A stretch of 64,000 nt of DNA from a virus: positions 58,464 through 122,463 of the IMG/VR virus record IMGVR_UViG_3300045012_000066, one strand, 5' to 3'. The notes beneath the pieces are model-generated. The model did no database searches and was not told where the DNA came from. It worked only from the letters and a program-made list of their open reading frames with translations. Position 1 is the first letter of the stretch, and each line of letters opens with the position of its first letter. This document shows positions 32,630 to 39,904 of the stretch, piece by piece. The position numbers were made by a program, and so were the translations under genes.

Positions 32630-32971
32630 ATGCAACTCACATTGCTCAAAGGCTATCCCGATTTTGTCGGCAAACGAGCTACGTTTGTTGGCTGGGGAAA
32701 CGGACCCGCTTCGTATAACCAGACAACCGGCGATGTAATCAGCCTGCCGCAACGAAACTACTACATCGATGCGGTTGCAGGCGGGGTCAACAGCATAAAC
32801 CTGACCACGGGTGTGATGGGCGGCTTCTATGTCAGGGCGCAGTCCTCCGGGGTGGGGCCGCGAATGACGTGGGCGCTGTTCTGGTTCACGCCAGCGGGGT
32901 TGCCGGTCGGGAACGGCGTCAACCTCTCAGGCGAGCAGGTACAGATCGGCGGGAATTGCGGCCAGTACTGA
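32630..32971 (+). CDS. hypothetical structural protein
   Basis: 113 residues, beta-rich (QLTLLKGYPDFVGKRATFVG, then DAVAGGVNSINLTTGVMGGF). It lies in the head block and may be a small capsid or head-tail joining protein. Confidence 0.55.
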   Translation: MQLTLLKGYPDFVGKRATFVGWGNGPASYNQTTGDVISLPQRNYYIDAVAGGVNSINLTTGVMGGFYVRAQSSGVGPRMTWALFWFTPAGLPVGNGVNLSGEQVQIGGNCGQY

Positions 32972-33000
32972 GGCGCAACACGAAGTCTCGACCCCTCCCG

Positions 33001-33052
33001 GAAGAGACACAGGCAAACGCCCTTGCGGGGGAGCATCTTCGCAAGGGCGTTT
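33001..33052 (+). promoter_or_regulatory. leader-hairpin module 3
   Basis: GAGACACAGGC, then AAACGCCCTTGCG (33015-33027) paired exactly with CGCAAGGGCGTTT (33040-33052), a perfect 13-bp stem, loop 12 nt. No convincing promoter is seen. It precedes the 38-residue basic gene by 27 nt. Confidence 0.6.
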
Positions 33053-33079
33053 GAGTTATAGGGGCAAAGGAGAAACGTC

Positions 33080-33196
33080 ATGGCGAAGCGGAAGAAGGTA
33101 TCGGTCCAGTGCGATAGCGATATGGGGCAGGGTGAAGAAGCTCCGGTGAAAAAGACCACGCGGAAGAAGACACGCAAGCGGGTGTCGAAGAAATAA
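33080..33196 (+). CDS. 38-residue Lys/Arg-rich peptide
   Basis: MAKRKKVSVQCDSDMGQGEE then PVKKTTRKKTRKRVSKK. GGAGA lies upstream of ATG 33080. Strongly basic ends flank a short acidic middle. Second of the small basic peptides that follow the hairpin modules. Confidence 0.6.
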   Translation: MAKRKKVSVQCDSDMGQGEEAPVKKTTRKKTRKRVSKK

Positions 33197-33205
33197 AGGA
33201 GCGCA

Positions 33206-34444
33206 ATGTCTCTGGGGTCCATGCGGCAAGAGTTACTCGGCATACCGGGTTCGAACTTCGGTCTTGTGACCACTCGAATCAATGAGGCTCTTGCTGCGAT
33301 TCAAAATGAGAACGTGTTCTCCTTTCAGCTTCAGGTCAACGGGTGGCTTACTCCCGGCCTGTTGGGCGGGCCGACGACTACCTTTCTCAGCCCCGGCCTG
33401 ATCACGATCAAACCGTATACCAACACGGTTACTGGCGATCCGGTAGCCTCGCAGATTTGGCAGGCCACCATTTTTAATCCGCCCTTATTGACCCAGCAGC
33501 AAATTCGCGTGCCTTACTACTCGCTGTACAACATCATCGCGCTGGGAAATAACGGCACCGTTTCTTATGCGAACATCATCAGCCCCGGCTCCGGGCAGAC
33601 GCCGGGAACTTATGCGGTCCCGGTGATCGACGGTGCAGGAGTGGGCGGCGGCGGCATGGTTTCGATCACCGTAGGGTCGGACGGGACGGTAAGCATTCCT
33701 CCGGTGGTGCTGGCTGCGGGAAGCGCGTACATCATGCCGATCATCGACTTTTCCCAAGGCGGAAATCCAGCAGCCTTCAATGTCGGCTTGCAGGCAGTGC
33801 TGACGCTGGATCGGCCATGGACGGACCCGAATCAGTTAAACGCGGGCTACCTGATCTATCAGGCTTACTTTCCCGCGCCGCCCGGATTTAAACGTTGGTA
33901 CTACATTCTCGACACCACGAATAACAACTGGTTGGACTGGTGGTCGTACACACAGGTCAATCTCTCGGAGAAGGATGCGCAGCGAGTTAATTTTCTACAG
34001 CCCACCAATGTGGTTCCGTATGGCATGGATACGCGGCAGGGAAGCGCAACTCTCGGGCAAATGCTGTACGAGTTATGGCCACATCCGATTATGCAGTTAC
34101 CGTACACCTTCGGTTGTCAGACGAACTGGCCCGCGCTCCAAGCTCCGGGCGACACGGTCCCGTTCCCGCTGACCGACGAACTGGTCAAGATGCGTGCTTA
34201 CGAAATGATGTACCTCTGGAAGGAATCCCAGAAGGGCGATGAGATGGAGCGCGGATCGGGAGCCAACTGGCAATTTCTGGTGCAGGCCATGCGAGCGGAA
34301 TACACAGATCGGCTCAAGAGAATTCGCATCATGGATCGCCATCTGGTCGATCTCTACTTTACGAAGATGCGCAGAATGCCAATGAGTCAGCAGGTGTGGG
34401 GCACGGTGACAGGTCAAGCCAACGTAGGCGGCTGGAACAGCTAA
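33206..34444 (+). CDS. head-tail connector or adaptor protein
   Basis: 412 residues. Mixed alpha/beta with an inserted domain (NIISPGSGQTPGTYAVPVID, residues 125-190) of the same beta type as in the decoration proteins. The C-terminal half (EDLVK-like helices, MDRHLVDLYFTKMRRMPMSQ) suggests a connector. A T7 gp11-like adaptor is the best guess; sequence proof is lacking. Confidence 0.5.
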   Translation: MSLGSMRQELLGIPGSNFGLVTTRINEALAAIQNENVFSFQLQVNGWLTPGLLGGPTTTFLSPGLITIKPYTNTVTGDPVASQIWQATIFNPPLLTQQQIRVPYYSLYNIIALGNNGTVSYANIISPGSGQTPGTYAVPVIDGAGVGGGGMVSITVGSDGTVSIPPVVLAAGSAYIMPIIDFSQGGNPAAFNVGLQAVLTLDRPWTDPNQLNAGYLIYQAYFPAPPGFKRWYYILDTTNNNWLDWWSYTQVNLSEKDAQRVNFLQPTNVVPYGMDTRQGSATLGQMLYELWPHPIMQLPYTFGCQTNWPALQAPGDTVPFPLTDELVKMRAYEMMYLWKESQKGDEMERGSGANWQFLVQAMRAEYTDRLKRIRIMDRHLVDLYFTKMRRMPMSQQVWGTVTGQANVGGWNS

Positions 34445-34452
34445 GGGATCAC

Positions 34453-34494
34453 ATGAAAACCTCTTTAGGTGAGAAGAACGGAGAAGCGGCATGA
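34453..34494 (+). CDS. possible 13-residue leader peptide MKTSLGEKNGEAA
   Basis: ATG 34453 to TGA 34494, overlapping the fibre start (ATGA). Closely resembles the MKSSLGDKA micro-ORF at 14168. It could be a coupling peptide, or a repeated ribosome-recruiting segment. Confidence 0.35.
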   Translation: MKTSLGEKNGEAA

Positions 34495-36875
34495 GCGGCG
34501 GCTACGGCGGCACCGGACAGGCAGCACTTCTGCGCCAGAATCAGCAGGTAGCTCTGTTTCAGCAAGCGACAAACATTGTCGGCAGGGCGAGCATTGCCAT
34601 CCAACCGGAGCGCCTTTCGTTTCCGACCTCGTTATCCGTCCAAATTTATTTCACTGACGTAAACGGTAATCCGTCCAGCCCCGGCGCGTTCGAGGTGGAT
34701 GTCCAAGCATCGGACCTCGATCAGGATTCGCAGTATTACACCGCCAGCACATGGACCGGCCCTCTGAACGCAGGAGATGTGGGCCGAATTGAACTAGGCT
34801 CGATCCTCGCCAGATATGTCCGCATCGTAGTGAAGTCGCTGACCAATGCTGTCTACACGACCGCATACCTCACCAGCTTCGCTGGCGGAGGCGGTGGCGG
34901 CAGCAATGGCGGAGGTGGTGGCAGTGGCCCCGCATTGCAGGTCAACGGGACACCGACTGCGGATCAGGCACTTTTAAATCTGGTGGCCGGTCCCAATGTG
35001 ACCATCGCCGACAATGGCGGTGGTGCTGTTCAGATTTCTGCTGCCGGTGGCGGAGCACCCTCCGGCCCTGCTGGCGGCGACCTGACGGGCACGTACCCCA
35101 ACCCAACTGTGAATGGGATTGCTGGCGCTGCCTTACCAGCCAACTTCTTAGCTAGTGGCGCAGCCAGTCTACCCGCTGTCACAATGACGGGCGCACCGTT
35201 CGTAGGGACCGCCATCACCGCGACGCCGCTCCTTCTTCTTAGCCCGAGCGGCACACCTGCTGTTTCGACGTGGATTGCAGCCGGAACTTTCCTTGGCATC
35301 AACTCACCGACTGGCTTCTCAGGAAATTTAATCGACACCAAGCTCAACGGTGTTACCGTCTTCAGCGTAGGACAGGCGGGCGGGGGAAATGTCCAACTCA
35401 GCACATCGTTTCAGGTCATTCCAAATCTCTTCACAGCGACTTCAAACTCGCTTCTCGCGTGGTTTAGTGCCACGACGATAACAGGCGCTCGCGACACGAC
35501 CCTTGGTCGCGCAGCGGCAGGCATATTGCAACTGAACTCCGGATCGACGGCAGGGAATACAGGCCAGCTTAACCTTGGTGCAATTCAGTTGATCGGTGGC
35601 ACGGCTGCTGCATCGGTATCGCAGTTGCTCTGCACCACTCCGCCGTTTACGGCAGGCACGGCCACGACTAACTTGCCGGTTCTCTATCTCAATAGCAGTG
35701 CGATCTTGCCGACGTGGAGCACTCTTGGCACCATACTCGGCATCAATGCTCCAGCCGGGTTTGCCGGGAACTTTATCGACCTCCGTCTCAATGGAGGTGC
35801 CTCTGGTTTCGCTGTCGCTAACAACGGAACGACAAGCGTCGCGAATTTAAATATCGGCACATTTTTCACCGGGCTGGCTTCTCTCTCAAGAATGGGGATG
35901 AACAACGCGACGTATCTGGCGTGGTCGTCCACCACCGGTACGTCGGCAGGGATGGATACCACCCTGTCCCGCGCCAATCCCGGCGTACTGCAACTCGCCA
36001 GCAGCGCGACACAAGGGAATAACGGCGAACTTGATCTCGGCTCCCTTCAGGTGATTGGGGGCACCGCTGCGGCGTCCGTGTCACAGATGTATTGCACCAC
36101 GCCACCGTTTACAGGTGGCACCGGCACGACAAATTTCCCAGTGTTGTACCTGAATAGCGGTACGACACAGCCGACAACCTTCAGCGTGAGCGGCACAGTC
36201 CTTGGGATCAACGCTCCCGCTGGATTTACCGGGAACCTCGCGGATTTCCGCGTCAACGGAGGAGCAGCAGTACTTAGCGTGAACGCAGCCGGAGGCGTCA
36301 CAACCCCTAGCTCTGTCTCGGCTACTGGCGGCTTCGGTGTTACTTCTACCGTAACGATAAATTCCACACTTACCCGATTCCAAAATGCTTACGTTTTGGG
36401 ATGGTCGTCCACCACTTCCATCGTATCGGCATCGGACATAACTCTCTCCCGTGTTGCTGCTGGCATCCTTGGCGTAGGTGCGGTAAATGGAGCCGGAGTC
36501 CAAGGCACGATTCAGTTGGGCCAGATCATGGGCGGCGGCGGTACGCCCAGTATTGCGGCAGGTGCAGCCGCTGGGACAGCCCCAACGGTCACCATCGTCT
36601 CCAATAGCTCCAATCTGGCGGGCAGTGTCAGCGTCACGATTGGCACGGCACCCGTTGGTGGTGCGCCGATCCTGACCATCACCTTCGCAAACGCCTTCAC
36701 CTTCGCCAACGCTCCTTTTAGCATGCTCACACCCGGCAACGCCAATAGCGCCGCACTGACCGGCCCGACACAGGTCTACACAACAGAGACTACGACCACG
36801 ATTGTCATCAACGCTGGAGCAACCGCGCTGACAGCGGGCACGCAATACGTCTGGAAGTATCACGTAGTCGGGTAG
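34491..36875 (+). CDS. tail fibre or appendage protein 1
   Basis: 794 residues. The first 140 (MSGGYGGTGQAALLRQNQQV onwards) are shared with the next gene as a probable virion-anchoring domain. A glycine hinge, a VNGTPTADQALLNLVAGPNV segment and GGDLTGTYPNPTV (a common phage fibre stretch) follow. The rest is made of diverged repeats around VLYLNSS...GTxLGINAPAGFxGN, Thr/Ser/Ala-rich and trimeric-fibre-like. Confidence 0.65.
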   Translation: MSGGYGGTGQAALLRQNQQVALFQQATNIVGRASIAIQPERLSFPTSLSVQIYFTDVNGNPSSPGAFEVDVQASDLDQDSQYYTASTWTGPLNAGDVGRIELGSILARYVRIVVKSLTNAVYTTAYLTSFAGGGGGGSNGGGGGSGPALQVNGTPTADQALLNLVAGPNVTIADNGGGAVQISAAGGGAPSGPAGGDLTGTYPNPTVNGIAGAALPANFLASGAASLPAVTMTGAPFVGTAITATPLLLLSPSGTPAVSTWIAAGTFLGINSPTGFSGNLIDTKLNGVTVFSVGQAGGGNVQLSTSFQVIPNLFTATSNSLLAWFSATTITGARDTTLGRAAAGILQLNSGSTAGNTGQLNLGAIQLIGGTAAASVSQLLCTTPPFTAGTATTNLPVLYLNSSAILPTWSTLGTILGINAPAGFAGNFIDLRLNGGASGFAVANNGTTSVANLNIGTFFTGLASLSRMGMNNATYLAWSSTTGTSAGMDTTLSRANPGVLQLASSATQGNNGELDLGSLQVIGGTAAASVSQMYCTTPPFTGGTGTTNFPVLYLNSGTTQPTTFSVSGTVLGINAPAGFTGNLADFRVNGGAAVLSVNAAGGVTTPSSVSATGGFGVTSTVTINSTLTRFQNAYVLGWSSTTSIVSASDITLSRVAAGILGVGAVNGAGVQGTIQLGQIMGGGGTPSIAAGAAAGTAPTVTIVSNSSNLAGSVSVTIGTAPVGGAPILTITFANAFTFANAPFSMLTPGNANSAALTGPTQVYTTETTTTIVINAGATALTAGTQYVWKYHVVG

Positions 36876-36889
36876 GTAAGGGAGGACTT

Positions 36890-38266
36890 ATGAGTGGTGG
36901 CTATGCCGGAACAGGACAATCGACGCTTTTGCGCCAGAACCATCAAATAGCCCTGTTCCAGCAAATGACGGGCATTGTTGGCGCGGCGAGTATTGCTGTG
37001 CAACTGGAGCGCGTTCGCCTTGCAGCCCCCACTTCAGTCGCTGTCCAAATTTATTTCACCGACGCGCAGGGAAATTCATCCAGCCCCGGTGCCTTTGAAG
37101 TCGATATTCAAACTTCAGACATCGATCAGGACTTGCAATACTGCACCGCTGAGACATGGACTGGCCCTCTGAACGGTGGCAACGCGGGCCGGGTTGTGCT
37201 GGGGCCGGTCTTTGCCAAATACGTTCGGATATTTGTGAAATCGCTGGCCAATGCAGCCGTTTATACAACTGCCTATCTCACCAGCTTTGCAGGCGCAGGG
37301 AGCGGCAGTAGTAATGGTGGCGGCGGAGGTGGAGGAGGTGGTCCTGTGTTACAAGTCAATGGCACGCCGACCGCAGATCAGGCGCTACTCAATCTGGTGA
37401 ATGGTCCCAACATAACCATCACCGATGAAGGGGCAGGAGCCGTTCAGATATCGGGTACGGGAAGTCTCAGCGGAAATGCTCCTCCGTTCTTCCGGTATTT
37501 TGGCGACGGCTCCGACGGCTCGTGGACTGACCTTGTTCCCGCTATCGGCCTCTTTGAAAACTGGTATACGACCTTCACTCTCAATGCTGGAGTCACGCTC
37601 ACTGCCGGATCGGGTGGACAGTATCCGATGGTCATTCGTGCCACACAAAAAATTACCATCGCGGGGACCATTACGATGCCCGCATTACGGCCTTTCCCGA
37701 TGGGCTTGGGCGGAGGCACGGGCGGTGGTGGTGGTGGCGGCGCTGCGGCGGGTACGGCGGGCACATTCATGGGCTACGCGGGGTCAAATGCTGGCACAGG
37801 CGGAGGTGGGGGCGGCATCGGGCTTGTGGGTGCGGTCGGCAATACGATGCCTCCCAATACGTTGCGCTTTGTGCTCACGACGATGGGTTTCCCCGGTTCT
37901 CCGGCCAGCGTCCCGAATACGCAAATTGGCGCATACGGCGGAACCGGAGGAGGGCAGGGAGGTTCGAGCGGTGGGGCTGGCGGCGGTGGCGGGGGCGCGG
38001 TGTTCCTGATTGCCCCGATCATCGATTTTCAATCGACAGCCGTCATCAACGCTCCCGGCGCTGCTGGGACGGCAGCTTCCGGCGCTAGTATCGGCGGTGG
38101 CGGCGGAGGTGGCGGCGGACTTGTCGTTCTCGCGGCTGCGACCTTCCTGAATCAGGCGGGGACGATCAACCTCCAAGGCGGTGCTGGCGGAGCGAGCGGT
38201 GGCACCGGCTCCGGTGCTGGCGGTGCTGGCGGAGTTGGCAACTTTAGATTTATGACCATCAGTTGA
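36890..38266 (+). CDS. tail fibre or appendage protein 2
   Basis: 458 residues. The N-terminal ~180 residues are paralogous to the previous gene (MSGGYAGTGQSTLLRQNHQI onwards, VNGTPTADQALLNLV). The C-terminal half is a glycine-rich array (GGGGG blocks alternating with short strands), like the polyglycine sandwich tips of some fibre adhesins. Probably an alternative receptor-binding tip. Confidence 0.6.
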   Translation: MSGGYAGTGQSTLLRQNHQIALFQQMTGIVGAASIAVQLERVRLAAPTSVAVQIYFTDAQGNSSSPGAFEVDIQTSDIDQDLQYCTAETWTGPLNGGNAGRVVLGPVFAKYVRIFVKSLANAAVYTTAYLTSFAGAGSGSSNGGGGGGGGGPVLQVNGTPTADQALLNLVNGPNITITDEGAGAVQISGTGSLSGNAPPFFRYFGDGSDGSWTDLVPAIGLFENWYTTFTLNAGVTLTAGSGGQYPMVIRATQKITIAGTITMPALRPFPMGLGGGTGGGGGGGAAAGTAGTFMGYAGSNAGTGGGGGGIGLVGAVGNTMPPNTLRFVLTTMGFPGSPASVPNTQIGAYGGTGGGQGGSSGGAGGGGGGAVFLIAPIIDFQSTAVINAPGAAGTAASGASIGGGGGGGGGLVVLAAATFLNQAGTINLQGGAGGASGGTGSGAGGAGGVGNFRFMTIS

Positions 38267-38278
38267 GTCGATGACTTT

Positions 38279-38761
38279 ATGGATAAAGAGCGGGCGCGAA
38301 AGCTGATCGAACAACACGAAGGGCGGCGGAACCGGGCCTACGCCGATACCAAGGGAATTATGACGATTGGCATCGGATTTAATTTAGAGCAACTGAGCGC
38401 CCGTGCCCGCATCGAAGCGCTCTTGGTGGATTACGACGCACTGTTCGACCGGCGCTGTGCGCTGACCGATCCGCAGATCGACCAACTGTTCGGCAGCGAT
38501 CTCGATACTGCTGTCACGGAAGCGGCGAAGCTGGTGCCGGATTTCTGGAATCATCCGGAAGATGTGCAACTCGCCGTCGTGGACATGATTTTTAATTTGG
38601 GCGGGCCACGCTTCTCTGGGTTTGTGAAGTTCATCGCGGCGCTGAAGGCGAAGGACTATCTGACGGCAGCGGCGGAGATGGCTGATTCCAAGTGGGCGCT
38701 GGTCGATGTTCCCAATCGTGCCGCCAACGACATTGCGCTGGTACGCGGGTGCGCAACGTGA
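38279..38761 (+). CDS. endolysin, T4-lysozyme-like (GH24)
   Basis: 160 residues. Glu14 (QHEGRR), Asp23 (YADTKG) and Thr29 (MTIGIGF) make the E-D-T catalytic triad of GH24 muramidases. Length matches T4 lysozyme (164). No signal peptide, so it needs the holin candidates that follow directly. Confidence 0.85.
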   Translation: MDKERARKLIEQHEGRRNRAYADTKGIMTIGIGFNLEQLSARARIEALLVDYDALFDRRCALTDPQIDQLFGSDLDTAVTEAAKLVPDFWNHPEDVQLAVVDMIFNLGGPRFSGFVKFIAALKAKDYLTAAAEMADSKWALVDVPNRAANDIALVRGCAT

Positions 38762-38771
38762 GGGAGAACTT

Positions 38772-39035
38772 ATGCAGCAACCGGACCCAATCGACAAGCT
38801 CAAGATGATTTACGGCCTTATTTTACTGGTGAGTCTCGTAGTCCTCGCTGGAACTTTTGGGTTCGGCAGGATAGAGGAGAAGACCAGTTACGGCCTGATG
38901 CCGATTATTACCACGCTGTCTACTTTGGCCGGTTTGTTCGGCGGCTGGGCCTTTCGCGAGAAGCGTCCCGATCTACCGCAACCGCCTCCCCCTCCGCCAG
39001 AGGAAGACCATGCAAAGGAGGAATCCCATCTATGA
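38772..39035 (+). CDS. holin-like membrane protein
   Basis: 87 residues from ATG 38772. Two transmembrane helices (about 13-32 and 41-60) and a charged, polyproline C-terminus. Directly downstream of the endolysin. Function inferred from location and topology. Confidence 0.6.
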   Translation: MQQPDPIDKLKMIYGLILLVSLVVLAGTFGFGRIEEKTSYGLMPIITTLSTLAGLFGGWAFREKRPDLPQPPPPPPEEDHAKEESHL

Positions 39036-39370
39036 CTCCCGCAATGGAGAAGGCTAAGCACTGGATTGTGACCACCACCGTAGCCATGCTGGGCGGCGGC
39101 GCTGCGGCGGGATTTTCTGCCGCGATGGACCCGACAAAGTACCACTTCCCGCAGGACTTCGGCTCCGGCAAGCTGTGGAAATATGTCTTCATGGGCTGGG
39201 CGCTGACCTTCGGTGGCGTCCTCATTCACTCCCCGCTTGGCCAGAAGGTAATCGCCATTTCCAAGCAAAGCAAGGAACAACTGGATCAGACGCAAAAAGA
39301 CTTGGATCAGGCCAAGGCGGATTTAAAATCTGCCGCCGCTGCGAAGCCAGCGGACAGCACTAAATCTTGA
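39032..39370 (+). CDS. second holin or spanin-like membrane protein
   Basis: 112 residues, ATGA-overlapping with the holin candidate. Two hydrophobic segments (about 12-32 and 48-66), then a coiled coil (QSKEQLDQTQKDLDQAKADL). It may be a holin partner or an inner-membrane spanin component. Confidence 0.55.
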   Translation: MTPAMEKAKHWIVTTTVAMLGGGAAAGFSAAMDPTKYHFPQDFGSGKLWKYVFMGWALTFGGVLIHSPLGQKVIAISKQSKEQLDQTQKDLDQAKADLKSAAAAKPADSTKS

Positions 39371-39483
39371 TGACACCGCAGTTGGAAGCGGTGTATAAAT
39401 GCCGGTAAGACACGCGCTCTGCGAGATATCGACGAGCAATAGGCGGCGGCTTCCCGGTGAAACATCAACCCGGAAGCCGCCGC
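39371..39483 (+). promoter_or_regulatory. promoter-leader-hairpin module 4
   Basis: TGACAC (39371-39376), 17 nt, TATAAA (39394-39399); the spacer contains the inverted repeat CACCGC...GCGGTG, a possible operator. The leader has AGACACGCGC. A 12-bp GC-rich stem (39443-39454 with 39472-39483) is followed by TTTTCGTTTT, a textbook intrinsic terminator, 32 nt before the next gene. Confidence 0.7.
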
Positions 39484-39514
39484 TTTTCGTTTTGCGGCAA
39501 AGGAGAACTCACTC

Positions 39515-39739
39515 ATGAAGCGGAAAAGACATTCAACTGAAGGGTCAAAGGCGGGGCAGGCTGCTGATTTCGGAAATCTGCCCACTCACCCGAACGCGCC
39601 AGAGAAGGCGACCTCCAGAAGGGATGTGGCGAATTCCTTCGTGAGTGGAGGCGGCAGGGAAGGGCACGTCGGACACCGCAAGGGCATCGGCAAAGGCAAG
39701 GCCAGCCGTCGCAGGAAGGCCGTAATCGCGAAGAAGTAG
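39515..39739 (+). CDS. 74-residue basic protein
   Basis: Begins MKRKRHSTEGSKAGQAADFG; basic at both ends (C-terminal GKASRRRKAVIAKK) with a polar middle. Behind AAAGGAGAA. One of a series of small DNA-binding-like proteins between structural genes. Confidence 0.55.
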   Translation: MKRKRHSTEGSKAGQAADFGNLPTHPNAPEKATSRRDVANSFVSGGGREGHVGHRKGIGKGKASRRRKAVIAKK

Positions 39740-39904
39740 ATGCCTGTCGAGAGCTTCAGCAGTCCGGAAAAGTATCGGAAGTACCGGGCATTCGTGCATA
39801 TCCACGGCATACCCACGCACGCAAAGCGCGTGTGTATTCAGGGCAAGTGCCACACGGTGAAGCACTCGGCGAAACGCAAACATGGACGAAAGAGGCTGTC
39901 ATGA
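39740..39904 (+). CDS. 54-residue basic His/Lys-rich protein
   Basis: Starts at 39740, overlapping the previous stop (TAGATG), and ends by overlapping the tailspike start (ATGA). Contains AFVHIHGIPTHAKRVCIQGK and a basic tail (KHSAKRKHGRKRLS). Translational coupling supports it. Confidence 0.5.
   Translation: MPVESFSSPEKYRKYRAFVHIHGIPTHAKRVCIQGKCHTVKHSAKRKHGRKRLS

Noticed and set aside
36081-36863. 260-codon minus-strand frame
   Set aside because: Antisense shadow of the fibre gene's repeats.
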